From assembly GCA_045595965.1 (NCBI GenBank), contig JAZOBN010000008.1:1-64000 (forward strand): a stretch of 64,000 nt of DNA, in the 5' to 3' direction. The first letter of the stretch is position 1; each line of letters opens with the position of its first letter. The position numbers and the translations under genes are program-made. Shown in pieces: positions 34,398 through 43,743 of the stretch. Under the pieces are notes generated by a model. The model was given only the letters and a program-made list of their open reading frames with translations, was not told the origin of the DNA and searched no databases. Origin of the DNA: CAAGNP01 sp045595965. Lineage in GTDB: Bacteria; Bacteroidota; Bacteroidia; Bacteroidales; UBA932.

Positions 34398-36089
34398 ATG
34401 AACAAAATCTACAAACGTATGGGTAAGTTGCGCGAGAAGTACATCACTACAATCGGCAAACTTTACCAATATTCTACAACTCTTTACGCCAAGAAACAAT
34501 ATACATCATGGACAGACACCAAAGAGGGTGGCTATACATTCGGACAATTAAAAGAGAAATGTGACGAATTGTCTAAAAGGATGACCCAATTCGGCATTGG
34601 TGCCGGAGATAAAGTGGCAATCCTATCCCAGAATATGCCCAACTGGTCAGCTGCATTTTTCAGCATTGTCCCTTTCGGCAGGATAGCAATCCCAATCCTC
34701 CCCGACAGTTCTGAAAATGAGGTAACAAACATATTGACACACTCCGAGAGCAAAGCAATATTCATCTCTAAAAAGATGATGCCCAAATTGAGTCAGGAGT
34801 GCATGGACAAGATGACATTGGTGATTGATATTGAGACGTTTGAAGCAATCAAGAAAGATGATGAGCAGTTCACTTGTGACGGGAAGGTATCAGAACCTGT
34901 TCCAGATGACATTGCGACAATCATTTACACCTCCGGGACTACAGGCAATGCAAAAGGGGTTATACTCAGTCATAAAAACTTCATGTCCAATGTCGTCTCA
35001 TGCTATTATGCCAAAAAGAGGACAAGCAAGGATAAATGGCTCTCCATTCTCCCTATGCCACACACTTATGAGTTGACCCTCGGTGTCCTCTACCCTATGT
35101 ATTGCGGTGCTTGTGTCTACTATATGTCAAAGCCCCCTGTTCCGGCCTTATTGCTCAAGGCCATTAAAGATGTCAAACCGACCACTATCCTCTCTGTTCC
35201 ACTCATTATCGAAAAAATCTATAAGAACAGCGTTCTCCCTACCATAAAGAAGAGCCGTACCCTCAGATGGATGAATGAACACATGAACTGGATTATGTGT
35301 AAAATCATCGGTATGAAGCTCAAATCCACCTTCGGAGGCCACCTCTCTTTCTTTGGTGTGGGTGGTGCAAAACTTGACCCGACGGTAGAGGCATTTCTTC
35401 TGAAAGCGGGATTCCCCTATGCTATCGGTTACGGTCTTACAGAGACAGCCCCTCTGAATAGCCAGAGTGTAGGAAAAATAAGGGTGGCTGGAAGTATAGG
35501 ATATCCTGTCAAAGGGGTAAAAATGAGGCTCTACAATGTAAATCCGGAGACTGGGGAGGGGGAAATCATTGTCAAAGGTGACAATGTTATGTTAGGTTAT
35601 TACAAAGACCCGGGACGTACAAAGAGCGTATTTACCGAAGATGGGTGGTTCCGCACCAATGATCTTGCAGCACAGGACAATAAGGGACGTTATTTCATCA
35701 AGGGGAGACTGAACAATATGATTCTCGGCCCTTCTGGTGAAAACATCTACCCTGAAGAGATAGAAAAGGTGATCAACGATATAGAAGGGATCAGCGAATC
35801 CATTGTATTGGAAAGAGATGGAAGACTCGTTGCCCTTGTCCAATTTGAAGACAACATCATAGATTGGGATCAGGAGAGCGAGGATGAATTCTATGAGAAA
35901 ATCGATGCGAAGAAAGAGGCTATTCTGAGCTATGTAAACAAACATGTAAGCAAATTCTCAAAGGTAAATGATGTAGAGGTGATGAAAGAGCCTTTTGAGA
36001 AGACAGCCACTCAGAAAATCCGCCGTTTCAAATATAAGGATGAGGCTCCTACCATTAAGAAGAGAGATAAAAAGGAGAAATCTGAGTAA
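34398..36089 (+). CDS. Acyl-CoA synthetase (AMP-binding), second copy
   Basis: 563 aa adenylate-forming ligase. P-loop IIYTSGTTGNAKGVILSH, LPMPHTYELTLGVLYPM, GYGLTETAPLNSQSVG, WFRTNDLA and the hinge KGRLNNMILGPSGENIYPEEIE; the catalytic Lys is in KTATQKIRRFKYKDE. The substrate is probably a medium or long fatty acid. A highly charged lysine-rich tail ends the protein. The GNAT gene begins on its last base (TAATG), so translation is coupled. Confidence 0.93.
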   Translation: MNKIYKRMGKLREKYITTIGKLYQYSTTLYAKKQYTSWTDTKEGGYTFGQLKEKCDELSKRMTQFGIGAGDKVAILSQNMPNWSAAFFSIVPFGRIAIPILPDSSENEVTNILTHSESKAIFISKKMMPKLSQECMDKMTLVIDIETFEAIKKDDEQFTCDGKVSEPVPDDIATIIYTSGTTGNAKGVILSHKNFMSNVVSCYYAKKRTSKDKWLSILPMPHTYELTLGVLYPMYCGACVYYMSKPPVPALLLKAIKDVKPTTILSVPLIIEKIYKNSVLPTIKKSRTLRWMNEHMNWIMCKIIGMKLKSTFGGHLSFFGVGGAKLDPTVEAFLLKAGFPYAIGYGLTETAPLNSQSVGKIRVAGSIGYPVKGVKMRLYNVNPETGEGEIIVKGDNVMLGYYKDPGRTKSVFTEDGWFRTNDLAAQDNKGRYFIKGRLNNMILGPSGENIYPEEIEKVINDIEGISESIVLERDGRLVALVQFEDNIIDWDQESEDEFYEKIDAKKEAILSYVNKHVSKFSKVNDVEVMKEPFEKTATQKIRRFKYKDEAPTIKKRDKKEKSE

Positions 36090-36586
36090 TGGAGGTCAGA
36101 CGGGGAGAAATAACGGATCTTACAGCTATCAACAAGATGGCCTGGGAGGTATTTCCACACACATATTCATCAATTCTGACTAAAGATCAGATTAACTATA
36201 TGATGGAGTGGATGTACTCCCTTGAGAATCTTGAAAAACAGATAGTTAACGAAGGGCACATCTACTTTCTGGCTACTGAGGGTGGGAAAGAGATAGGATA
36301 CTTCTCCATCCAGCAACAAGATGTGGATTTGTTCCATCTCCAGAAGATTTACCTCCTCCCCCCTTATCAAGGGAGAGGATATGGCAAACTCCTTTTTAAT
36401 GAAGCGATAGCACAAATACATTCAATGCACCCTGCACCCTGCAAAATTGAGTTGAATGTAAACCGCTACAACAAAGCGGTGGGATTCTATCACAAAATGG
36501 GGATGAAAATCAAATGCTCCGGCGATTTTGATATAGGAAACGGCTATTTTATGAATGACTATATCATGACGATTGATGTAAAATAA
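36089..36586 (+). CDS. GNAT N-acetyltransferase
   Basis: 165 aa single GNAT domain. The acetyl-CoA pyrophosphate loop is LLPPYQGRGYGKLLF and the C-terminal NRYNKAVGFYHKMGMK segment is typical. FPHTYSSILTKDQINYMMEWMYS near the N terminus resembles small-molecule or protein N-acetyltransferases related to RimI. Starts on the last base of the acyl-CoA ligase gene. Substrate unknown. Confidence 0.93.
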   Translation: MEVRRGEITDLTAINKMAWEVFPHTYSSILTKDQINYMMEWMYSLENLEKQIVNEGHIYFLATEGGKEIGYFSIQQQDVDLFHLQKIYLLPPYQGRGYGKLLFNEAIAQIHSMHPAPCKIELNVNRYNKAVGFYHKMGMKIKCSGDFDIGNGYFMNDYIMTIDVK

Positions 36587-36613
36587 ATTACAATTTCCAT
36601 AATACGCTCCACT

Positions 36614-38155
36614 ATGAAAAAATTAGTATCATTTATCGGAATTGCAGCTGCTATGCTGCTCATCTCAAGTTCACTTTTCGGTCAAAAAAAGGAATTGGAT
36701 CCTATAGTGGCAAAGATGATTGAACTTGCAAAGGAAGATAATCAGACAATGAACCATCTTGATGTTCTGTGCAACACTATAGGGGGGAGATTGACCGGTT
36801 CAGACAATTATAACCATGCAGCAGACTGGGCTGTATATATGTTCAGGAAATGGGGACTTGAGGCAGAGAAAATCCATGTTGGTGACATCCCTGTGGGATT
36901 CAACCGCGGTCCATGGTTCGGCAAGATGATAAACGGTGAGGAGTCACTACACTTCACCACCCCATCATACACAGCGGGAACAAAAGGGGTACAAAGAGGT
37001 CATGTAGTCATGGAACCGAAGAGTACCCAGGAATTCGAGAGGATGAAACACACCATCAAAGGTGCTTGGGTTCTGATTGGCGGCAAGAGCACCGGATGGC
37101 CAATTGACTACTCAGAGAGAGGTGATGCAAAAAGGGCTGAAATCATTGCAAAGAATGACTCCATCATCGCAGAGAATATGAAACTGAGAGGGACCGGTAA
37201 GAAACCTGCCCCACTCATTGAGGAACCGGCCCTATTCTATAAAGAGATGATACAAGCAGGTGCACTTGGCATTATCCAGTCGGCACCTGTCCCTATCACC
37301 ACCTTGTATGATAGAAAAAACATAATGGAGATGACCTGGGAGACTCTCCCTACCCTCCCCGACATCAAACTTGATGAAAGGCAATACGAAGCGATCAAGA
37401 AACGTGTTGAATTGAGAGAGTACGTCGTTCTCGAATTCGATATCAGAAACAACTTCTTCATGGGACCTGTCCCATTCTACTCTGTTATTGCTTACATCAG
37501 AGGGACAGAGAAACCTGAAGAGCTTGTAATCAGCAGCTGTCACCTCGATTGCTATGATGTAGCGACAGGCGGGGTTGACTGCGGCACTGGCGTTGCCCCT
37601 GCGATGGAGGCAGCAAGGTTGCTGGCAGCAGCTGGAGCAAAGCCAAAAAGGACCATAATGTTTGCCCTTTGGGCAGCAGAAGAGTATGGGCTCCTCGGCT
37701 CTACACATTGGGTAGAGAACAACCCTGACAAACTGGACAAAATTGTCAACCTCTTCAATAGAGATGGTGGTCCTACTGTTGCAAATAGCTGGACAGTCCC
37801 CAATGCCTGGTACAAGGAACTTGCCGATATCTGTGCCCCGCTTAAGGATCTTAACCCCGAAATGCCATTTACCCTGACCTCATCTGAGAGATATCCTATT
37901 GATATTCCTAAGAATGCCGGGGGATCAGACCATGCACCATTTGTAAAGAAAGGGGTACCGGCCCTCTCTTTCGGAACTGGAGATCCTCTTGGTTACAACT
38001 TCAGCTACAGAGAGATTTGGCATACAGACAGAGATTTGTACAATATGAGTATCCCCCCATATATGGAACATACAGCGGTGGTCAATGCAATAGTATTCTG
38101 GGGGGTTGCCAATATGGATAAGAGACTTCCATCTAAAGCAGTATATAAAAAATAG
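36614..38155 (+). CDS. Secreted M28 metallopeptidase, second type
   Basis: 513 aa with a signal peptide (residues 1-23, MKKLVSFIGIAAAMLLISSSLFG, before QKKE). M28 carboxypeptidase-Q-like: a PA-type insert about 130-250 and then the metal site: His/Asp in SSCHLDCYD, bridging Asp in GGVDCGTGVAPAM, Glu pair in LWAAEEYGLLGS, Asp in FNRDGG and His in GGSDHAPF. It likely cleaves dipeptides in the periplasm. Unlike the M28 protein at 3064, this one has no lipobox. The next gene follows after two bases. Confidence 0.94.
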   Translation: MKKLVSFIGIAAAMLLISSSLFGQKKELDPIVAKMIELAKEDNQTMNHLDVLCNTIGGRLTGSDNYNHAADWAVYMFRKWGLEAEKIHVGDIPVGFNRGPWFGKMINGEESLHFTTPSYTAGTKGVQRGHVVMEPKSTQEFERMKHTIKGAWVLIGGKSTGWPIDYSERGDAKRAEIIAKNDSIIAENMKLRGTGKKPAPLIEEPALFYKEMIQAGALGIIQSAPVPITTLYDRKNIMEMTWETLPTLPDIKLDERQYEAIKKRVELREYVVLEFDIRNNFFMGPVPFYSVIAYIRGTEKPEELVISSCHLDCYDVATGGVDCGTGVAPAMEAARLLAAAGAKPKRTIMFALWAAEEYGLLGSTHWVENNPDKLDKIVNLFNRDGGPTVANSWTVPNAWYKELADICAPLKDLNPEMPFTLTSSERYPIDIPKNAGGSDHAPFVKKGVPALSFGTGDPLGYNFSYREIWHTDRDLYNMSIPPYMEHTAVVNAIVFWGVANMDKRLPSKAVYKK

Positions 38156-38157
38156 TC

Positions 38158-38688
38158 ATGGATAATAAAGAACTTGAAAAATACCTCGACACATTCCAAA
38201 GGAAAATAGAGGATGAATTGATGCCTAAAGGAAATTATCTCATCTCCCCTGATTTGGAGAAGAAATGGAGAGAGATTGCCCCGGAATATATCGCTGATGC
38301 TGTAAAAGAGTGGAATGAATACCCTGAAGTGGCACTAGCCTGGGCAGGTTTCATAGGACTCGCCATCGCCCATGAATGGGACAAGGATTGGGAAAAATAC
38401 TCAGGGAAGGGGTACAATCATCTCCTTGGCAAAAGGGGATTTGACGATATGGATGAACACATACTCCAGAATATCTTGGGATACAAACTCGATTCCATCG
38501 AAGCATCCGGAATCACCCATACCCTAAGATCAAGTGCAGAAAGGATCCTAAAACTCATTCAATCTGAAGGGATTGAGGGACAGACTGCGACAGCTTTCTA
38601 CATTTTTTCAAGGTGTGTGAATGTAATGTATTGTTTCGGTGTTTCTATGGAATTGAAAAAATTGGGATATAATTACCACTCTATATAA
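38158..38688 (+). CDS. Conserved-looking protein of unknown function
   Basis: 176 aa, not recognised. No signal peptide. Mostly helical, with an aromatic- and charge-rich centre (YPEVALAWAGFIGLAIAHEW and DKDWEKYSGKGY) and a C-terminal helix with two cysteines (YIFSRCVNVMYCFGVSMEL). The central hydrophobic stretch is short and flanked by His/Glu/Asp, so a soluble metal- or cofactor-binding fold is as likely as membrane association. It follows the M28 peptidase by two bases and precedes desulfoferrodoxin by 62. Codon use is like its neighbours and the frame is intact, so it is real. Confidence 0.8.
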   Translation: MDNKELEKYLDTFQRKIEDELMPKGNYLISPDLEKKWREIAPEYIADAVKEWNEYPEVALAWAGFIGLAIAHEWDKDWEKYSGKGYNHLLGKRGFDDMDEHILQNILGYKLDSIEASGITHTLRSSAERILKLIQSEGIEGQTATAFYIFSRCVNVMYCFGVSMELKKLGYNYHSI

Positions 38689-38701
38689 ATTTCGGCACGA
38701 T

Positions 38702-38721
38702 TATTGAAATATTTTTCAATA
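38702..38721. promoter_or_regulatory. Palindromic operator candidate before desulfoferrodoxin
   Basis: Perfect inverted repeat TATTGAAA-TATT-TTTCAATA, two 8-base arms and a 4-base centre, ending 29 bases before the ATG at 38751. It is AT-rich without a following T run, so it is not a good terminator. The size and position fit a dimeric repressor or activator site that could control superoxide defence. No exact TAnnTTTG box is present in this 62-base gap. Confidence 0.5.
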
Positions 38722-38750
38722 GAAATTATTAACAACTAAAATCTAAAGTT

Positions 38751-39125
38751 ATGACAACAAAATTTTACAGATGCAATCATTGTGGCAATATAATTACCCA
38801 TACAAATAATAGTGGCGTTCCTGTAGTATGCTGTGGCGAGAAGATGCAATTGCTGGAGCCAAATACAGTTGATGCTTCAAACGAGAAACACGTTCCGCAC
38901 GTAGAGGTATCTGGCAACAAAGTAAAAGTTACAGTTGGGAGTGTAGAACACCCTATGGCCGAGGAGCACTTTATCCAGTGGATCTGTGTAGTGAGCAGAG
39001 AGGGGATTCAGATCAAATGGCTTAAACCAAATGAAAAACCGGTTAAGGAGTTTGTTTTGAACGAGGGTGATGAACTTGTAGAGGTTTACGAATATTGCAA
39101 TCTCCACGGTTTGTGGAAGAAATAG
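38751..39125 (+). CDS. dfx: Desulfoferrodoxin (2Fe superoxide reductase)
   Basis: Reduces superoxide to peroxide without making oxygen, an anaerobe's alternative to superoxide dismutase. 124 aa. N-terminal desulforedoxin iron centre with Cys pairs in YRCNHCGN and VVCCGEKM; C-terminal SOR centre with EKHVPHVEV, HPMAEEHFIQW and CNLHGLWKK supplying the four His and one Cys ligands. The Glu-Lys preceding HVPH (active-site loop) is intact. Its stop abuts the stop of the opposing RNA methyltransferase gene. Confidence 0.97.
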   Translation: MTTKFYRCNHCGNIITHTNNSGVPVVCCGEKMQLLEPNTVDASNEKHVPHVEVSGNKVKVTVGSVEHPMAEEHFIQWICVVSREGIQIKWLKPNEKPVKEFVLNEGDELVEVYEYCNLHGLWKK

Positions 39126-39833
39126 TCACCTTCTGAACTCTGAACAGACAATTGCTGTTGCAATAGCGACATTCAAAGACTCGGAAGAGCGTGTGTCAGC
39201 AGGATAAGGGGGGATAAGAATACGATTGGAAATCAACTTGGAAACAGGATCAGAGATACCGTTGTTTTCACTTCCCATAACAATCAGGCAATTATCTTTT
39301 TCAAGATTTTCAGAATAGATATTGTTCCCGTCTAAAAATGTTCCATAGACGGGGACATTTTTTTTGGAATACTCTTCAATGAGCGATGTCAACTCTGTAT
39401 AAATCACTTTTTTTCTGAAAATGGCCCCCATTGAAGACTGGACAGTTTTCGGATTGTACAGCTCTACACAATCTCTGGAGCAGAACACCCTTTCGATCCC
39501 AAACCAGTCTGCTATTCTGAGTATAGTTCCCATGTTACCTGGATCCCTTACAGAATCCAATGCAAGAGAGACACCTCCAATATTATTTGTCCCTTCACAA
39601 AAGGGGGGCTTCTTAACAACAGCCAAAACCGGAGAAGGAGATGAAAGGAGGGTTATTCTGGACATCACCTCCTCCCCAATATCCTCTTTCCTATAGATTG
39701 AGACCACCTCCAGATCGGAAGCAATTGCCTCCTGAACCATCTTCTCCCCCTCTACGATGAACATCCCCTCTTCATCCCTGAATTTCTTCTGGGACAGAGA
39801 ACGGACAAATTTAATTTCAGCCTTGGATATCAT
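39126..39833 (-). CDS. TrmH/SpoU-family RNA 2'-O-methyltransferase
   Basis: SPOUT enzyme, 235 aa from the ATG at 39833; an upstream ATG at 39857 overlaps the -7 box and is unlikely. N-terminal L30e-like substrate domain (residues 1-95, SKAEIKFVRSLSQKKFRDEEGMFIVEGEKMV), then the knotted domain with ALDSVRDPGNMGTILRIADWFG, IVMGSENNGIS and PADTRSSESLNVAIATAIV. It methylates the 2' oxygen of rRNA or tRNA; resembles the RlmB/TsnR side of the family. Target not determinable. Confidence 0.93.
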   Translation of the reverse strand: MISKAEIKFVRSLSQKKFRDEEGMFIVEGEKMVQEAIASDLEVVSIYRKEDIGEEVMSRITLLSSPSPVLAVVKKPPFCEGTNNIGGVSLALDSVRDPGNMGTILRIADWFGIERVFCSRDCVELYNPKTVQSSMGAIFRKKVIYTELTSLIEEYSKKNVPVYGTFLDGNNIYSENLEKDNCLIVMGSENNGISDPVSKLISNRILIPPYPADTRSSESLNVAIATAIVCSEFRR

Positions 39834-39854
39834 ACCCTTTGTTTTTCTTGTAAG

Positions 39855-39862
39855 CAAAATTA
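39855..39862 (-). promoter_or_regulatory. -7 element of the RNA methyltransferase gene
   Basis: TAATTTTG on the minus strand, 21 bases upstream of the ATG at 39833; matches TAnnTTTG. -33 weak. Confidence 0.45.
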
Positions 39863-39894
39863 ACCATTTATTTTAATTGCTTGCAGGAAAATCT

Positions 39895-39903
39895 TATTTT
39901 TGC
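39895..39903 (+). promoter_or_regulatory. -7 element of tamL
   Basis: TATTTTTGC fits the extended consensus TAnnTTTGC, 17 bases before the ATG at 39921; TTTT at 39871-39874 is in the -33 position. Confidence 0.55.
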
Positions 39904-39920
39904 ATAAATAACCGCAGCTG

Positions 39921-42182
39921 ATGAATAAAGGTAGGATTACATATTTTGCATTTATGGCTATACTGCTCCTGATAGCCTCATGCAGCACGACAAAAGTGAT
40001 TCCCGATGGCTCCTACCGGCTGAAAGAGAATATTCTGGAGGTCACCAACAGCGACCAGTATCCGCAATACAAAGACTCTGAACTAAAAAATTACATCAGA
40101 CAAAAACCCAATACATATTTTATAGGGCAATGGAACCCGTTTCTCTATATCTACAACTGGAGCAACGGGAAGAACAACGGATGGGACAAATTTGTGAAGA
40201 AATTGGGACAGGCGCCCGTCGTGTTTGACAAGAATATGGTCAATGCGAGTAATGACAATCTGGAGACACACTTGAAATATGTAGGTTTTTATAACTCCAC
40301 TATAACCAATTCCATAAAGACAAAAAATAAAAAAGCGACAGTCAAGTACAATGTGACACTTGGAAAACAGTATATCATTGATGATATCAAGTTTGTAATT
40401 CTTGACCCCATCCTCGACTCAATATATATGGCTGACACACTCAACTGTATGGTTAAAAAGGGGATGCCGTTGTCCGAACAAATTCTTGATGCAGAATCCG
40501 AAAGGGCTGCTACCATTTTCAGAGAGAACGGATACTACGATTTTTCAAAAAACTACTTCTTCTTTACCGCCGACACACTGACCAACAAGGGGAAAGCGTC
40601 TCTTGAAATTCGTGTAAACAACTATACCAGAAATGAGCTTGAATCCAATGCCAGGCCACATAGACAATCATACATTGGAAATGTAACCATATACCCCGTC
40701 TCTGATGTCTATAAATACCGTGCAGGACTTAGCAAGAAAATTGAGCCTAAGCTCGACACATTGAAATACGACAATCTTACAATCTTATATGACAACAAGT
40801 TAAAGATAAGGCCAAGTGTACTCAAGAGGATGAACAGGGTAGTTCCAGGTTCCCTTTACAAAGAGAGTGTCATTACAAACACATATCAGAGATTCTCCAA
40901 TCTGAGACTCTACAGCAGTGTCAATGTATCAATGAATCAGGTTACCCCCGATACAGTAGATTGTAACATCCGCCTGGTTCCCACCAAGACTCAAGGCTAT
41001 AAACTCAATCTGGAAGCATCTACCAACTCGACAGGCCTGATAGGTATCTCTCCTGCCATTTCATACTACAACAAGAACATCTTCAGAGGTGGTGAATGGT
41101 TGAACCTCTCTCTGATGGGGAACTTCCAGTTTGCAGTTCGTGATACGGCAAGATCCAATGAATTTGGAGCATCTGTCGGTATAAGTTTCCCGACTTTCCT
41201 CTTCTTGCCAGACAAAATGTTCAATAAACTTGTCCCAAGGACAGATCTGAATGTCGCTTACAACTTCCAGCAGAGGCCTGAATACACCAGAAATATGATT
41301 ACCGCCCTATTCGGCTACAATTGGACCTCTCTGAGCAAGCAGTGGGTATTCCAGGTCAATCCTGCACGCATCAACATCGTCAAAATGAGCAATCTCAGTC
41401 CCTCTTTTTACGAGATGATACAGGATCCTTTCGTCAGAGATTCATATATCGACCATTTTGACTTCGGTGGAGGGACAAATATCGGATTCTACTCAGACCC
41501 TTCAATTAACCCGAAACATACAAACTACAAAGCTACTTTCAAGTTTGACATTGCTGGAAATCTGCTGAGTGCATTCAACTCCCTGATGCCGGCAGACGAG
41601 AGTGGCAACAGAACAATATGGGGATCTCCTTATGCCCAGTATGTAAGGGGGGAATTTGCATATATGCACACCTGGAAATTCGGTAAAAGGGAGCGTATTG
41701 CCATTGCCACCAGAGCTTTGGCAGGTGTCGGATTTGCTTATGGAAACTCCAATGCTCTCCCTTTTGAGCAATTGTTCTGGGTGGGTGGTTCCAACAGTAT
41801 GAGGGGATGGCAGACCCGCTCGCTGGGCCCCGGAAAATCACCACTCGACACATCACTCTCCATCCCTAACCAGACCGGTGACATGAGAATAGAGGCCAAT
41901 CTTGAGTTCCGGTTTCCGATGTTCTGGCTATTGAACGGAGCGCTGTTCTTCGATGCCGGAAATGTTTGGCAAAAGAGGGAGATTACAGATTTTCGCAATT
42001 TTGCTGAGGGTATTGCATTCAATACCGGACTTGGTCTGAGATTAGATATACAGTTTGTCGTAATCAGATTTGACTGGGGTATAAAACTTAAAGACCCCTC
42101 ACAACACGAGTGGGCAAAATTTGGGGAATGGTTCAAACGTGGAGGTTCAGCATTTCAGTTCGGTATCGGTTATCCATTTTAA
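39921..42182 (+). CDS. tamL: TamL-type lipoprotein Omp85
   Basis: Outer-membrane Omp85 protein of 753 aa. Residues 1-20 are a lipoprotein signal and Cys21 follows the lipobox LIASC, the feature that marks Bacteroidetes TamL rather than TamA. POTRA-like repeats fill about residues 30-370, then the 16-strand barrel, with the surface-antigen motif VGGSNSMRGWQTRSLGPGK and the final strand GSAFQFGIGYPF ending in Phe. Together with a TamB-like protein it would help lipid or barrel-protein traffic to the outer membrane; no tamB is in the window. Confidence 0.93.
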   Translation: MNKGRITYFAFMAILLLIASCSTTKVIPDGSYRLKENILEVTNSDQYPQYKDSELKNYIRQKPNTYFIGQWNPFLYIYNWSNGKNNGWDKFVKKLGQAPVVFDKNMVNASNDNLETHLKYVGFYNSTITNSIKTKNKKATVKYNVTLGKQYIIDDIKFVILDPILDSIYMADTLNCMVKKGMPLSEQILDAESERAATIFRENGYYDFSKNYFFFTADTLTNKGKASLEIRVNNYTRNELESNARPHRQSYIGNVTIYPVSDVYKYRAGLSKKIEPKLDTLKYDNLTILYDNKLKIRPSVLKRMNRVVPGSLYKESVITNTYQRFSNLRLYSSVNVSMNQVTPDTVDCNIRLVPTKTQGYKLNLEASTNSTGLIGISPAISYYNKNIFRGGEWLNLSLMGNFQFAVRDTARSNEFGASVGISFPTFLFLPDKMFNKLVPRTDLNVAYNFQQRPEYTRNMITALFGYNWTSLSKQWVFQVNPARINIVKMSNLSPSFYEMIQDPFVRDSYIDHFDFGGGTNIGFYSDPSINPKHTNYKATFKFDIAGNLLSAFNSLMPADESGNRTIWGSPYAQYVRGEFAYMHTWKFGKRERIAIATRALAGVGFAYGNSNALPFEQLFWVGGSNSMRGWQTRSLGPGKSPLDTSLSIPNQTGDMRIEANLEFRFPMFWLLNGALFFDAGNVWQKREITDFRNFAEGIAFNTGLGLRLDIQFVVIRFDWGIKLKDPSQHEWAKFGEWFKRGGSAFQFGIGYPF

Positions 42183-42195
42183 CAATATAATCACC

Positions 42196-43026
42196 ATGAA
42201 TAAAATTCATACAGTTGCACTTATTTATGACTTTGACGGGACCCTGTCTCCCGGCAATATGCAGGAATTCGGTTTCATTCAAGCTATCGGAAAAGAGCCG
42301 GAGGGGTTTTGGAAAAAAAGTGCACTACTGTCAGAGAGCCAGGATGCAAGTGAAATTCTATGCTATATGAAACTTATGCTGGATGAAGCAAAAGCATCCA
42401 ACATCAAAATTCGCAGGGAAGATTTCAGAAAATTCGGGGCAAAAATCCCCCTATACGATGGGGTTACCGAGTGGTTCAGACTGATAAACAGATATGGTGA
42501 GCAAAAAGGGGTAAATATTGTCCACTACATCAACTCTTCAGGATTGACCGAGATGATTGAAGGGACATCTATATACCATGAATTCGAAAAGGTGTTTGCT
42601 TGTTCATTTCTCTATGAGGATGGTGTAGCTACATGGCCTGCAGTAGCCATCGACTATACAGGAAAGACACAGTTCCTTTTCAAAATCAACAAAGGGGTAC
42701 ACAGCATCCGGGACCATAAACTTGTCAACGAATATGTCCCTGAGAAGAATCGTCCGGTACCATTTGCCAATATGATATATTTTGGTGATGGAGCGACCGA
42801 TATCCCTTGTATGAGACTTGTAAAACAATTTGGAGGACACTCTATAGCTGTATACAACCCCAAAACAGATTCGAGACAGAAGGCTGAAAAACTGATTCAG
42901 GAGCAGAGGGTAAACTTCGCCTGCCCTGCAAACTATACAAGATACGGAAGAATTTACCGGATAGTAACCTCTATTATTGACAAAATCGTAGCAGACCAGA
43001 CCCTCGAAGAGATTGTCAAGGTATAA
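42196..43026 (+). CDS. HAD-family phosphatase
   Basis: 276 aa from the ATG at 42196, 13 bases after tamL; in-frame codons further upstream lie inside the barrel gene. HAD motif I IYDFDGTLSPG (nucleophile Asp and acid Asp), motif II INSSG, motif III Lys in the DYTGKTQFLFK region, and motif IV YFGDGATDIPC. The insert between motifs I and II is a helical C1-type cap. Substrate unknown. Its 3' end overlaps the opposing nitroreductase by 11 bases. Confidence 0.92.
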   Translation: MNKIHTVALIYDFDGTLSPGNMQEFGFIQAIGKEPEGFWKKSALLSESQDASEILCYMKLMLDEAKASNIKIRREDFRKFGAKIPLYDGVTEWFRLINRYGEQKGVNIVHYINSSGLTEMIEGTSIYHEFEKVFACSFLYEDGVATWPAVAIDYTGKTQFLFKINKGVHSIRDHKLVNEYVPEKNRPVPFANMIYFGDGATDIPCMRLVKQFGGHSIAVYNPKTDSRQKAEKLIQEQRVNFACPANYTRYGRIYRIVTSIIDKIVADQTLEEIVKV

Positions 43027-43660
43027 TCAGATCATCCACACCAAGTTTTGGAACATAGTGGATCCCTTTATCTCTGAAATAGGTCTGATTCTCCCCCTCC
43101 CTGATTCCGAGAAGCTGTATTTTTTCTATCCCCTTTCCTATTGCAAGTATAAGGAGGGGTTCGTATGGGAGATCAAACATTTCTGTAATTACTTGCTTGT
43201 TAAAAGCACCGATACAGATGCCGTTCAACCCCATCTCAACACATTTTAGGAGCATGCTCTGTGCTGCCATCCCGAGATCTATCCCGACCCAACGGCCATC
43301 ACCAATTGTGCTGCAGATGATAATATAAGCATATGGAGCCTCACCTGGAAATGGGAGTTTCAACTCTGGGAGTGCCCCTCCGAATTTGATGTTCCGGAGA
43401 ACTTTCTCCCCCCCACTCTCTTTGGTTACAATCTTGAATCTGAGGACTTGCTGGTTCTTGGCTGAAGGTACTTTGGTGCACACTTTTACAATATCTCTCA
43501 ATTCTTCTTCTGAGACAATGTAGTTTTCATCGTAACCTCTGTGACTTCTGTTCTTCAACAAAAGGGAATCAAGGGAAATCCCCTTTCTGACTACCTTTTT
43601 TTTGTGGGATGAACCGTTAAAGAGTTCATCATACCTCTTTTCCAAATAATTATCGGCCAT
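43016..43660 (-). CDS. Nitroreductase-family flavoprotein
   Basis: 214 aa FMN-dependent nitroreductase fold. RSHRGYDENYIVSEEELRDIV and KVPSAKNQQVLRFKIVT form the FMN phosphate-binding N terminus; GIDLGMAAQSMLLKCVEMGLNGICIGAFNK and LAIGKGIEK complete the flavin site. NAD(P)H-dependent reduction of quinones or nitro compounds is the usual activity. Monocistronic, with a -7 box at 43680-43687. Confidence 0.92.
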   Translation of the reverse strand: MADNYLEKRYDELFNGSSHKKKVVRKGISLDSLLLKNRSHRGYDENYIVSEEELRDIVKVCTKVPSAKNQQVLRFKIVTKESGGEKVLRNIKFGGALPELKLPFPGEAPYAYIIICSTIGDGRWVGIDLGMAAQSMLLKCVEMGLNGICIGAFNKQVITEMFDLPYEPLLILAIGKGIEKIQLLGIREGENQTYFRDKGIHYVPKLGVDDLIIP

Positions 43661-43679
43661 AATCTTAATTTTCTCTTTG

Positions 43680-43687
43680 CAAATCTA
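43680..43687 (-). promoter_or_regulatory. -7 element of the nitroreductase gene
   Basis: TAGATTTG on the minus strand, 19 bases before the ATG at 43660; matches TAnnTTTG. -33 not evident. Confidence 0.45.
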
Positions 43688-43743
43688 CAATTTTTTGCGA
43701 TTTTTGGCATGAAAATTTAATGCTTCGGCGAAACTCTATTATT

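Noticed and set aside
39361..39375. T run within the RNA methyltransferase gene
   Set aside because: No hairpin precedes it on either strand; it encodes Lys codons of the gene.
42121..42195. Longer start for the HAD phosphatase
   Set aside because: The extension overlaps the end of the tamL barrel in another frame; the HAD motif begins just after the ATG at 42196.
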